Assembly: GCF_016906535.1 (NCBI RefSeq)
Contig: NC_057373.1
Span: 2,108,001-2,172,000 of the forward strand
Length of the DNA stretch: 64,000 nt
Direction of reading: 5' to 3'
From: Rhizoctonia solani
Lineage: Eukaryota; Basidiomycota; Agaricomycetes; Cantharellales; Ceratobasidiaceae
Shown here: positions 27,871 through 39,144 of the stretch, piece by piece
Layout: every line of letters begins with the position of its first letter
Position numbering within the stretch: position 1 is the first letter of the stretch
Translations under genes and position numbers: made by a program
The notes under the pieces: generated by a model
What the model saw: only the letters and a program-made list of their open reading frames with translations
What the model was told of the DNA's origin: nothing
Database searches by the model: none

Positions 27871-29180
27871 ATGTCGACCTCCCCAAATACTCCTAGAGGC
27901 GGTCCCCGTCGAGGTTCGACAGCCGGTCAAAGGAAACGAGCACGCTCTGTGCTCCCCCAGTACCAGACACCAGAGACCCATGAATCCGCTTTGAACGCTA
28001 TCCGCGTCTTCCTCAACGGCCGCTCGTCATACGATGTGTTTCCCGTAAGCTTTCGGCTGATCGTGCTGGATACCAAACTGGAAGTAAAGAAGGCACTAGG
28101 AGCGCTCCTTTTAAATGGTATGGCACAAACAATACATCTATGCTGTCTAACAATTACTACTAGGCGTTGTCTCTGCCCCTCTTTGGGATAGCGATACCTC
28201 GAGTTTTGCTGGCATGTTTACCGTGGCGGACATTATTCACCTAATTCAGTACTACTACCACACTTCATCCTACGACAATGCGCAGCCGATGTCGAGCACT
28301 TTCGTTAGAGTCTCTTCGTAGGATCGAACGTGAACTCAAAGTACCACACCACCCACACAATCTGTTCATCCCCTTAAACCACTGTACGAGGCCTGTCGCT
28401 TGCTTATTCAGACACACGCTCGTCGTCTACCTCTACTCGATTACGATGAACAAACTGGCGGGCAGGTTGTTTTATCGGTCTTGACCCAGTACCGGGTCCT
28501 TAAATTCATCGCAATCAATGCAAGTCTCCCTAATTCGCCAAATCTCTTAACATCTTGACCATTCATTTATAGTGCCGAGACATTATCAATCTTCATATGT
28601 CCCTTCGCACTCTAGGTATAGGTACCTATGTCGACCCCAATAGCAGCAATCCTTTTCATCCGATAGCAACCGCCACGCTCAATACTCGTGTCTTTGATGT
28701 GGTCCACATGTTCAGCGAACGAGGAATCAGCGCGGTTCCAATTATCGACGAAAACGGTATTGTTGTCAATTTGTATGAGACTGTTGACGTCATCGTGAGT
28801 TTCTCGAATTGATCCACCTCTGGCGCATTAGAACTCAATGCGCCCTAAATCAGACCCTAGTTCGGCTAGGAGAGTACAAATCTCTGGACCTTACAATCGC
28901 CGCAGCCCTCGCACATCGGGCTCCCGATTTCCCGGGTGTGATTACTTGTACTCCGTCGGACAGTCTCGCGTCCCTCCTCGCGCTAGTGCGCCAACGACGA
29001 GTCCATCGGTTGGTCGTTGTCGAAGGCGAAGACGGGCGCAAGGGTCGTTTGGCAGGGATCATCACTCTCAGTGACGTTCTCAAATATGTAGTCGGAGAAG
29101 ACGTTGATTCTGCCAGCCCTCAGTCAGCCCCGGCTCAACAATTGGGCAACGAGCTGTCGCAACAAAGCTCGCCCGCGTAA
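27871..29180 (+). CDS. SNF4: AMP-activated protein kinase gamma subunit (SNF1 complex)
   Basis: Snf4 is the energy-sensing gamma subunit that binds adenine nucleotides through four CBS repeats and controls the SNF1 kinase. The ATG at 27871 is followed by ALNAIRVFLNGRSSYDVFP, KKALGALLLNG, VSAPLWDSDTSSFAGMFTVAD (CBS1), ...LYEACRLLIQTHARRLPLLDYD (CBS2), ATLNTRVFDVVHMFSERGISAVPI (CBS3) and SLASLLALVRQRRVHRLVVV with LAGIITLSDVLKYVVG (CBS4). It ends at TAA 29178-29180. Introns are short; one has a GC donor. Three bases appear to be missing within about 70 bp (near 28281, 28309 and 28347), so the conserved ADVEHFR, LESLRRIERELKVP and HPLKPLYEACRLL blocks lie in three successive frames. Identity is very clear despite this. 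Confidence 0.93.
28520..28572 (+). other. GC-AG intron of SNF4
   Basis: The conserved join ...YRVLKFIAIN / CRDIINLHMS requires the intron to begin with gcaagt at 28520 and end with tatag at 28572 (53 nt). No GT donor nearby keeps the frame. GCAAGT is the usual form of the minor GC donor class. Confidence 0.8.
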
Positions 29181-31120
29181 ATGTACCTGCTTTTTGTCGT
29201 GGTTTGTAGTGTGTTGTTCATCTGAATCCCTATCTTCCTGTGTGTACTGGAACTCTATACCTTGTATTTGTCAAAATTGTATGTTAACTGACCATGCTAA
29301 CCACTGGGTTTAAACGTGATTCCGGGGTGCGGGGATCCTTCTTTAAGATGGCGATCAGTAATTCAAGTAAATCTCTGAAAGCCGATTACGTTCCAACCAC
29401 CATTGTCTACTCACAAGATTCCGATCCTTGGTAGTCTTTCAGAAGTATACACTGGTCTTCAACAACTGAAATGCGTGAAAAATCGAAACACGACGTATAC
29501 GAGCGGTAATTCTATGTTATTGTGCAAATAAATATTCATCCATTGATGAGTTATCTACACTACTCCCGCAGGTTTCCTGAGACTAATACTATCAAATAGT
29601 CACCAATCGACAGGCCCTCGTCGGTGTCAAGACCGACCCGGAACAAAGTTTCCTAGCCCCCGGTTCGCGGCTCATACCTCGATATACCCCCCCCTTTAGT
29701 ATGTAGCCGCAGACGACGAAACAGGGAGCTCAATTGCAAGTAGAAGAAAGACAAACCAGAAATTAAAACAGCCCAATGTCTAGGACAGTGAGTCAAGCTC
29801 ACTAGCCGAACCTTAACACTGGTACTGGGGACTAGTGTGTCGGCATCATTGATATCGATAACCGTGTGCACAACAATGGATCGCAAGGTCCGTAGCTAGG
29901 GAATTCGGTGTTAGTCAAAGGCGGGGTTGATACATGTGAGCGAGGCGTGGGCCCCGTGTGCGGATGTGGCGTCGAAAACATGGATGTCAGTCTCAACAAG
30001 ACAGACTAGCCACAACCTTGCCGGAAATCGACTGGATGTGGATACCAAGCAAACGCAGCCCCCTGTCCCCCTTCTCCCTATGGCCGCGACAGATAATTGA
30101 TTATGTTATATATCCTTGAAACTTCCTTCGTACCTTGTAAAATATACTAATCTTGCTTCTTTCTTCTTCTTTTGACTTTCCAGTTATGCGACTTGCCGGT
30201 ATCGAGGAGTTCGCAGCTCTCTTGCATCAAACTTCGGCTTCCGATTTGGGAAATTTATTACTCTTTATGCATGTAGGAGTGCTTCGGGATTAAGAACAAA
30301 TAGACCCATGTGGTCCATCTCGAACAGTCTTCCTAACAACGCTAGGAGTGAAACATGTATTCGTTGTGGTGCGACTAGGAAGTATACATGGGCGTACCAT
30401 ATAAACATCCCTCAAGAACCATCAGTGAGTGAATGCTTGTCAGCTGTGTTATATTGACCTACAAGGTATTATTACTATTAAACTGATCTTTTCTGGGCTG
30501 AAATAGCCTCAATGCTCTTTTAGTATGTCAAGAGGCGTTTCCCCTGTAGATCTAGCGGCCCTAAGATTTACCCCCAGTTCATCTAAACAAAGTTATTGAA
30601 TCAACGGCTTGATTTAGTTTAGCCTAGAGTTAGCTAATTTTATTTGTCTGAAATCTCTACTCGAGTTAGTGTAAACTACCGGTGCGTGTTTGTCTGAACT
30701 CCTGTCCGCCGCAATAGCAATCCGGCGTTACCTACGAGCCCAATACGCCCTATTCCGTCCTCTTCTGGACGTTTGCTACAGAAAGGCCATTTCCTGCTAA
30801 CACTCTGGCGGTGATATTTTACGCAATGGTTATAAATACATAAACTATTAGACTACGAATACATGAGCCAGAGCCACGCGTGGACTAGCCACCCTGCGTA
30901 ACGTGGGGTAGACAATCACCTATGGGTACGATGGTTCATTCATAAGGCCGTGACCACGACCCTGCAAACCTGTCCGAACAACGGAATGATAATTAGAACA
31001 GGCTGTGAGCAGATTAACCGACCCCATGGAGCTCGCCTCTCCCCTGATCGAAACTCTGTGTAACCCAAAACCCTTTCCCACTGGGCCTAGTCCCCTCAGT
31101 GGCCAGTGTTACGTCTATGC
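29181..31120. other. Gene-poor stretch of about 1.9 kb
   Basis: Lies between the 3' end of SNF4 (+) and the 3' end of the first methyltransferase (-). I find no exon chain or recognisable motif. A run of eight C (tataccccccccttt, about 29687-29694) and T-rich/C-rich patches near 30150-30180 are the only low-complexity features. Confidence 0.4.
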
Positions 31121-32418
31121 TTAAGCGGGTTTGAACGCATATAGTACATGATACTTGCCGTATAGAAGCCTCGTCCCTGGATTAATCAGTTCGTCGATTG
31201 CTCCATTAATCAGGTTGTCTACTTCTTCCATATCCATCCCCGCATCACTCAGAAAGGTTGCCCGCAGACTTCTCCAAGTTTCACACCAAACCTGCTGTGT
31301 GATCAAACCCACATCCCGCATGCGCGGCACCGGGTGCCAAGGCCCCGCCGGTACCATTTTCTCTTCCCCTTTGATACCAACGAAGCCCTTCCCCTTTTGA
31401 TTCGTCCATATCGCGCAGCTCGGATCTAATAGGGGTGGCACGTCTCTGAATGCGTATGCGTATGCCCCTAGACGTGCATAGATATCCCGAGCGATTCGTA
31501 GCCCACGGATTAGGTAGGGCGCAGTCGTTGCTGCAGAATGATCTGGAGTGGATGCATCGAAGCCATTGTTTTGGTATTCGCCATAAAGAAAGAGACCTCC
31601 AGGGCGAAGCACACGATGCACTTCCAATACAAGCGCTGGCAAGTCTCTGATCTATCGAAAAAGAGGGGTTTATGCGTGAGACAAGGTAAGGGGTAAATGA
31701 AATCAAGAAATAGGGGATAGAGCCAAAGACAAATACGTGGCACTCACTTTTGACATGGCATGCCTGATGTGAACGATATCAAACATTTGGTCATTTTCGG
31801 CGATGCCGTTGTACAAGTCATACACTTCATAGCTCAAGATATTGGCGACTCGAACATGGGGAACGAGGGGGACAATATCTACACTCGTAAAATCGACATG
31901 TGGAAATTCTGCAGCCATTTCACGAACCCTACGGGGTGGATATGCTGATCAGTCCGAAACTTCGAGTGTCTCCAAACGCCACCGGCGTGCACTCACCAAG
32001 TTCCATCGGCTGTAAGTAGATCAAGTACACGTTTACGGCGCCCTCCCTCGTTCTCCGCTAATATCTCCTTGACAGGTCCAAAATAATTGCCCTTCAAGAG
32101 AACTTTGAGCTCGAGATGTTGTAACTCGAGTCGATGGACTTCAGCGTGATCCGTTGGGAACAAAGTAGGTATGTTTTCGTCGATTGGGAACATCCGCCCG
32201 TTTATTTCCTGGAAATACTCTGTGGGACTCGAATACTGTTGAGGTAGTATAGATGTGATCTCGAGTGACTTACCATTTACCGCATCAGAGGTAAGTGTAC
32301 TCATAGTATGCATGGTGGCCTCTGAGCTGATGGTGTGAATACTGTCCATGTCCGAATCGTAGTCTTGACAATCATCGACCAAGTATACGAGGGTATTGTC
32401 CGGCTCAATTTCTTCCAT
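31121..32418 (-). CDS. SAM-dependent methyltransferase, tandem copy 1
   Basis: Class I methyltransferase of the fungal LaeA/UMTA-like type; substrate unknown. The start MEEIEPDNTLVYLVDD at 32418 gives an acidic N-terminal exon. The second exon holds INGRMFPIDENIPTLFPTD and the SAM-binding strand KRVLDLLTADGTW. The third has HVDFTSVDIVPLVPH (acidic post-I loop) and FDIVHIRHAMSK. The last carries VLEVHRVLRPGGLFLYGEY, the usual LRPGG loop, and ends with KYHVLYAFKPA at 31121. Every exon is open and joins in phase by short introns. Compared with the family's usual GxGxG loop, motif I has lost the first glycine. It is the downstream member of an array of three co-oriented paralogues with the same exon plan. 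Confidence 0.85.
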
Positions 32419-33142
32419 CCCAAGTACTAGAACGAGGAAGTAGTGACAAGGATCTTCGCATCATACTGCTCCATATGTGTGGCCCCTTTTATAGCGAACA
32501 ATTTCTGAAACAGACTGACTGCAACGCTCGAATTTGTATTGCTTCGGACCCGCCATGATCGCCATGCGAACGCAAACGCTCACACGCCGATGTTCCTTGA
32601 ACTTTCCTTTTACAATCAACGTAGAATCAGAAGCAACCGCAGTGTGCAGCAAGAACTAGTAAAGCTACAGTTGTGCATGTGTGTCAGTGTTTGCCTAATT
32701 ATACGTTAGATCCATGGCATCATCACAGGTGGGGCACTGCTTGATCCTGTATAGTAACAACGAGGTCAAATTAAGATGAACCTCATTGGATAGTATTAGA
32801 AAACATAGACTAGAACAAGATTGAGGTAGTCTTTCAGCTAATGGTTCGATCGTGTGTGTCGCTTAGTACGCGTCAGCCTCTCGAAGGTGAAATGGCGTTA
32901 GTGGGCTGAAGGGCTTGCGTTACCGTTTACGCGCCGGGATACAGAGCCTGTAGAGTACCGAATAGCGGCAGATCACACCGACATTCAAATGTGGCGCGAT
33001 ATCGATATCTGAAAACGGGAATCCAGTTTCAGGAGATGCTACTTGTTTCGATCACTCGTAGGGTGTGCTCATGTCGCTTGGTCCGAATCTATTAGATGGC
33101 TTGTTGAGTTAACCGTTTAAATGTCGCTTGAAATTAGACTCT
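32419..33142. other. Spacer between methyltransferase copies 1 and 2
   Basis: Contains the promoter of copy 1 and the 3' region of copy 2. No supported gene. An open minus-strand frame at 32461-32652 shows no similarity to the methyltransferases. Confidence 0.4.
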
Positions 33143-34458
33143 CTAGCTGTGTTTGAAAGCATATAGCACATGATACTTGTTATACAGCTTGGTCACTCCC
33201 GGTGAGCTTAACTCCGCTACTATTCCATCTATCAACTCGTCTGTTTCCGCTTCATTCATCCCATAGGTAAGGAACATTGACCGCAGGTTCCTCCACAGAT
33301 CGCAGCAGACAGACTGTGTAATCAGTCCCACTTCACGTAAGTGGGGCATAACGGACCACGGACCTACAGGACACATCTTCGCCTCCGTTGTGATATTCGT
33401 GAAGCCTCTCGGCTCTTCTTCGTTTCTCCAAAGAGCGCATGTGGGATTCAATAAGGCAGGAACGTCTTTGTAAGCATACGCATATACCCCCTGGCGGTCA
33501 AGCTCTTCTCGGGAGATGCGCATTGCCCGAACTAAACATGGCGCAGTACGGGAGGCATCATGGTTTTCAACGGAGGCGTCATACTCTTCGTTTTCAAACT
33601 CGCAATAGAGGAAGAGGCCGCCTGGGCGGAGCACACGGTGTATTTCCAGTACGAGCTCGGCGAGGTCTTTTATCTGTGCCACACGGGGGGAGCAAGCGAT
33701 GCTCTTAGAATATATTCATGTGAGGTACCTACGAATTAATTAGCCTACCTTGAGCATTGCATATCTCAGATGCACAATATCGAAGGTTTCGTCTTCTTCC
33801 GCGATCCCATTGTACAGGTCATATACTTCGTAGCTTAGTATATTGGCGCACCGAATGTGAGGGACGAACGGGACAGTATCGACACTGATAAAGTCTACGT
33901 GAGGGAATTCTGCAGCCATCTCACGAACCCTGTACAAATTTATCGAGATTCCCGGGCGGTTGAAAAGTGAGTTCCAGCGCCACATTGCCTTGGTTAGTCT
34001 TTCTCCACCCACAACATCATTAACTCACGCACCAAGTACCTTCCCCTGTGAATAGATCTAATACGCGCTTACGAGGTTGATTAGGGGCTCGGGATAGCAC
34101 TTCTTTTACGGGACCAAAATAATTAGCTCCGAGGAGGAGTTTCAGGGCCGTGTGCTGAGCCTCCAGACGCTGACACTCTCTAGCATCTGCCGGAAGAATG
34201 AATGGAACATTCCGGTCAATAGGAAACATTCTTCCATTGACCTCTCGGAAATAGTCTACAATAAATCAGATCAAAGCTGAGTGGAAGCCCATGACGCAAT
34301 GTGAGACGGAGAGGCGCACTCGTTGTTAAATCAGATGTAAGTGTGCTCATCGTATGTTCGGTAAGTTCAGACGTCATGGTGCAAATGCTCGCCATATCTG
34401 AGTCATCGTCTTGGTTGTCTTCCACGAAGTAAATTAGAGTGCTCTCGCTTTCCTCCAT
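33143..34458 (-). CDS. SAM-dependent methyltransferase, tandem copy 2
   Basis: Paralogue of the neighbouring copies with the same exon order. The start MEESESTLIYFVEDNQDD at 34458 is followed by VNGRMFPIDRNVPFILPAD, the SAM-binding strand KRVLDLFTGEGTW, HVDFISVDTVPFVPH, FDIVHLRYAMLK, LEIHRVLRPGGLFLYCEF and the end KYHVLYAFKHS at 33143. All exons are open. A long final exon (33143-33682) contains the C-terminal region with ALWRNEEEPRGFTNI and REVGLITQSVCCDLW. Function is inferred from the fold only; the acidic N-terminal exon is shared by all three copies and has no known role. The first intron is about 34250-34320. Confidence 0.87.
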
Positions 34459-35419
34459 AGCTGAACAATTAAGTGAGGTGTAGAGCCAAGTGGTCTGGGT
34501 TGGGTGACCCCATCTTTGGTTTTTATATAGTTGAAATTCAACGGGCTAGATTTTCATGCAAATATGGGCTTAGATCTCCTAACGCCCAGGTGTGACTGCT
34601 AAGGGTAGTTAGCTCCTGATGTAAATTCTTTCGTGGCGCCAAACGTACAATGGACCATGGAGTACATAGGACCCGAAGTATCAGGTGTTGAGATCAGCAG
34701 TCAAGTCAAAGTTTTGCCCCCGTAAGCCATCGTAGATCTGATGTCCCCTGGCTTCAGTTCTGGTAACTGAGGGAATAAACCAATCGCTATAATCACAGTA
34801 GTTGACCGATCGTAGGTGTATGACAGTCAATCGGATTGTAAACATCGAAGCAAGCACAGCGCAAATTGAATGGATGAATATCCATAACTTTAAGTACCGT
34901 ATGATGCCGAGACTCCCATTAAATACGCCTAGTCAGCATAAACGTGCGTGAAACGCACCATCTATCCAATTCGGTCTTAGCAAATAAAGAAAGGTAGGCT
35001 GAGATGGGCCTGCGGTGCTTCGGCTAATGCCGTTGGAAAGTTGGACACATTACAATACGGTTTTGGGCTTGATTGAAAAAAATTTAAAGCGCCTTCAACG
35101 GCTGGGACAGGCACATACATAACGAGCGCAGGTTGTAGATCAATTAGCCGTCATGTACCCTGTAGGTTAGTTGCATGCACGAGTGGTTTTATGGCGGGGG
35201 TAGCGTTGCTCGATAGTATGAACCATCAGGTCTATATTCGTACTTACCATAGCTCCAGTACTTCACGCACGCCTCAGGTTTCTGTCGAACGACATGTTGA
35301 GTTCCCTAAAGTTGAATGGATTTTGCTTGCATTATATTACGCGAATGTTGACCTCACACGTATCTGTAAAATAATTGTAGAGTAAGAGTTGTAGTTATCT
35401 GAGGATACAAGCTTTTATT
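34459..35419. other. Spacer between methyltransferase copies 2 and 3
   Basis: Contains the promoter of copy 2 and DNA downstream of copy 3. A/T-rich in places. No gene is supported; a plus-strand frame at 35191-35385 has no recognisable motif. Confidence 0.35.
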
Positions 35420-36839
35420 CTATAGAAGGTGTAATCGATTCATCCTTTTAATTGTGTATGGTAGCCATAGTCTAATGTTCGACGCAATTGGTAAGAATCC
35501 AATTGAATAGTAGTAACCGGGTATACGTAATTTTACAGAGGTTGAATCGCACAGTACATGATATTTAGCGTAAAGTGTTTTAACCGGGGTCCATGAGCTC
35601 TCTGATTGCACCATTAATTAAATCGCTCGCCTCCAGAGTGCTTAATCCATGGCTGATGAATAACGGCGCAGACTCTTCCACATTTCGCACCACACATACT
35701 GTGTATCAATCCAACCTCGCGTAAACTGGGTGTTTGGCCCCACTGCCCTGCAGGAATAATCTTTTCTTCCTGAGATATATTGATGAATCCCTTGCGCTGG
35801 ATTTGGTCTCCCCACAGCTCGCATTCAGGATTGAGCAAACGAGGGACATCTTTAAATGCATACGCATGACCCCTTGGCGATCAAACGCTTCCCTAGAAAG
35901 ACGTGTTGCGTGAACTAGTAGGGAGCAGTGCTCGAGGCGGCATGATCTCCCATCGAGGCATCAAACACTTCGTTCTCGTATTCGCCGTAGAGAAAGAGTC
36001 CACCCGGACGGAGTACTCTATGCAACTCTCGCACGAGCGAGGGTAGCTGCCTAATCTATGATGCTTGAGTTAGACCGGTATGATTGATGTAAGGCTAGAC
36101 ACGGCAATGTGGCGTAGGTGGCGTATGATAGGGGTTGGATTCACCTTGCTCATAGAATATCGCAAATGGATAACATCGAATGTGTTGTCCGCTTCTGCGA
36201 CTCCGTTGTACACATCGTACACTTCATAACCCAGGATATTTGCACAACGAGTATGAGGGACGATTGGAACGAGATCCACGCTTGTAAAGTCGACATGAGG
36301 GAACTCGGCAGCCATTTCACGAACCCTGTGTGGGTTGTGAGCAATCCATTCATTGTGTTGAACACATGTGCACACCGGATTCACTCGTTAGTCGATCTAC
36401 GGATTGGCCTAGAATACTTCAAACACACCATGTTCCGTCCGCAGTAAAGAGGTCCAATACACGTTTGCGCCTCCCATCCGGGCTCTCTGCGAGTGCATTT
36501 CGCACCGGCCCAAAATAATTGGACCCAATGATTAATTTGAGACTGAGATGTTGCAACTTGAGGCGCCGCACTTCAGCGTCGTCGGTTGGGAATAGAGGTG
36601 GAACATTTTCGTCGATAGGAAACATCCGCCCATAAATCTCCTGGAAGTATTCTACGCAAATAGTTTCGGAAGCTGAAAATAGAGATGCTAAAATACTTAC
36701 CAGATGCCGTGTCAGAAGCTAGGGTACTCATAGTATGGTCAGTCGGTTCAGAGGTGGTAGTGTCATATGTGCTGCCTATTTCTGAGTTATCCTGCCAGTC
36801 ATTGACGGTATATATAGGAGCGCCGTCTCTGTTGTCCAT
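35420..36839 (-). pseudogene. SAM-dependent methyltransferase, tandem copy 3, frame-broken
   Basis: The upstream exons look intact: MDNRDGAPIYTVNDWQDN at 36839, IYGRMFPIDENVPPLFPTD, KRVLDLFTADGTW, HVDFTSVDLVPIVPH, FDVIHLRYSMSK and VRELHRVLRPGGLFLYGEY. The last exon is badly interrupted. Reading the conserved protein needs an extra base at about five places: after STAPY (near 35920), before HAYAFKDVP (near 35865), at REVGLI (near 35712), before LFISHGLS (near 35668) and before KTLYAKYHVL (near 35586). The C-terminus also differs, ending in a hydrophilic extension rather than YHVLYAFK. Single-base losses are common elsewhere in this window, so this may be sequence error. But five in 350 bp and the altered end make genuine decay of a redundant copy equally likely. 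Confidence 0.6.
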
Positions 36840-37458
36840 AGTAGTGCTACAAACGCAACGAAATTAATGCGGCTTTGGTAGAGACGTAGTGGTGCAAGGC
36901 CATCCAGCTTGATTGGTATGAGTCAAATCTCTTTATATGCCAAACGAACAGCGTAGGTGATTTTGTTTATCGTACGCACGCGAAGGGCCCACAAGCTCTC
37001 GGCCTGATGCTCAAGAACTTAAGACGAGCGAAGTAGCGGGAGTTTGCAATGCGGTAGTCGACCAAGTGGGTGTTACTCCTACCGTGCATCACCACGTCCC
37101 CTGAGAGCTGTGGCGTTAGATCGTAGACCAAAGGGCTTGGCTCGTCTAATGTAGGCAATGCTGGAACTTCGGCATGGAAGCTTTTCCGCAGTATCCTCCG
37201 ACTTGAAGATTCATCGTGCGAATGTGACTAACTTGGCATGATTTGAGCCCTGTAGTAAGAAGTTAATCTTCCGAGTATCTTCCCCTTTCTGATGGATATG
37301 GTTTAAATTTACATACTGGGTTATGGTCGGGTCTTGGCTATGGTTACATTTGGCTGGCAGTTTTGTGCAACACACCTAATTTCACATGACCGAACCTGAA
37401 TCAATTGGAAATTTAATTTCTCTTCCTCCTGCAGCGACCACACACGAAACCAACAGTA
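36840..37458. other. Divergent intergenic region
   Basis: Lies between methyltransferase copy 3 (-) and the NUFIP-like gene (+), and should hold both promoters. A minus-strand open frame (36967-37158) shows nothing recognisable. No gene is supported. Confidence 0.4.
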
Positions 37459-39020
37459 ATGTCTTGGAATGGTAGTTTTGGTTTACCACCTCCGTACTCT
37501 TATACAAATGGCCAGCAAAGTGGATATCATCAGACTCAAATGCAGCCTCACTATGCTGGTGCATACCACTATCGACAACAAGGAGTTGCTGTGCCTCAAT
37601 CTCAGATTACCATACCATCACCTGGGGTTTTCAGAAATCAGTCAATGGCATCCCTTGTTCCATTACACATGCGTAACCGTGGCGGCCCCGTCAAATGTGG
37701 CCATGAAGGGTGCTTGTTTACTGGTACACAGAAAGAAGTGGAAGTACACAAGATGGATCGTCATCTGATATTTCCACCAGGGTGGCAGGAAAGGAGTAAA
37801 GGGAAGAGAAAGAGGGAAGAGGGAGATAACGATTATGTCGATGAAGAAGCCCAATTTCGCGCAAGCGGGTGCGTACTATCTTGGTCTGGACTAATTGTCG
37901 CTAAAGTCATTCATGTAGCTCTGCCTCAATACTTGGGACCAATGTCAAGCTTGATTCGCCTGAAGCAATTGCCGCATGGCTGGAAGAACGGAAAAGGCGT
38001 TGGCCATCAGCTAAACGAGTTGCAGAAAAGGTTACATTACTTCATATTACTCATGTCGATCCGTCCCCATTGATCGGCATTATTCAGGTTCAACATCGTC
38101 GTGAAGCACTAGAGCGTGGTCAGATTCTCACAGAGCCCTCACGACCGCATCAGTTGAGGGCCGACAGTAGCCATGGCCAAGTGAGTTTATCTCAGCGTGG
38201 GCGGGGCCGAGGTCGAGGCAGGCCCACGAATCAAATCCAAATCGAAACTTCTAGTCTCAACCAAGGCCCCCGGCCTATTTCTAATGTCCCTGGGAGAGGA
38301 TCTCATGTAATAGGGAGGGGCAGTCGTGGTGGCAGTGGAGTCGCCGGCATTAGAGGACGAGGGAGGGGACGAGGGAGGCCACTAGCAAACGAACCACGTC
38401 CTGTCAATGCGGACGAAAGCAAGCGGATTACGAGCGCTACCTCAGATACAGATACATCTACCTCAACACTCTCAAGTTCCGAGTCAGACGAATCAGCATC
38501 TGATGATGGCTCAGAGTCAGATATGGACCCCGTGAAAGATGCGGTTTCGTCCAAGGTTGAGTTACCCGCAGACACTGGTACCGAGGCTCAGTCATCTGAA
38601 GCCAACGAAACAACTGCGATGCAGATTTGTGAAGAGGTATGTGATGGTACACTTGTCGATTTGTACCAAGCACTGAAAACATTGAAAGGCGCCGCCGAAA
38701 AAGGATCCTTCCAAACAACAAATGCTCCGAAAGAATGCTGCTCAGCCCCCCAAGCCAGCATACAACCCGTTTAACCAACGGCCAAATCTTCTTCGTAATG
38801 TAGGATGCTTATCCCTGATATCATGCGTTTACTTACATACAAATAGCTTTTAATGCCTGATATTCAAGCCACTGTGTCAAACCTTTCACAAGCTATCAAA
38901 TTTTTGGTCGCCAACGACTTCTTGAAGAACGTGGAACTCAAACCAGGAGACGCTGAAAATATTCCAATTCAACCGATGGATATCGATACCCAACCGCAGC
39001 AAAATGATACCCAGGTCTAA
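37459..39020 (+). CDS. NUFIP1/RSA1-like box C/D snoRNP assembly factor
   Basis: NUFIP1 (yeast Rsa1) links R2TP chaperones to 15.5K/Snu13 during box C/D snoRNP assembly. The ATG at 37459 begins a Gln/Tyr/Pro-rich region, then a zinc-finger-like block VKCGHEGCLFTGTQKEVEVHKMDRH and the basic KGKRKREE. An intron (about 37871-37915) leads to ILGTNVKLDSPEAIAAWLEE and RKRRWPSAKRVAEK, which is the conserved NUFIP signature. A second intron precedes QHRREALERG and two RG-rich clusters (RGRGRGRGRP), then an acidic Ser-rich part. The C-terminus reads KPAYNPFNQRPNLLRN, an intron, and LLMPDIQATVSNLSQAIKFL with TAA 39018-39020. Reaching it requires one base fewer in the A5 run at 38698-38702. The protein is nuclear by family. 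Confidence 0.8.
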
Positions 39021-39144
39021 TGTTATTGTACTTCTGTCTCAAGAACATGCCCGTACTGAGTACGACTAGAAAAGTTGTTGTGTTAAAATTTGAAGTCCCT
39101 AAGATATACCTGACCATGAATAACTACCCTAAGTATGATGGATG

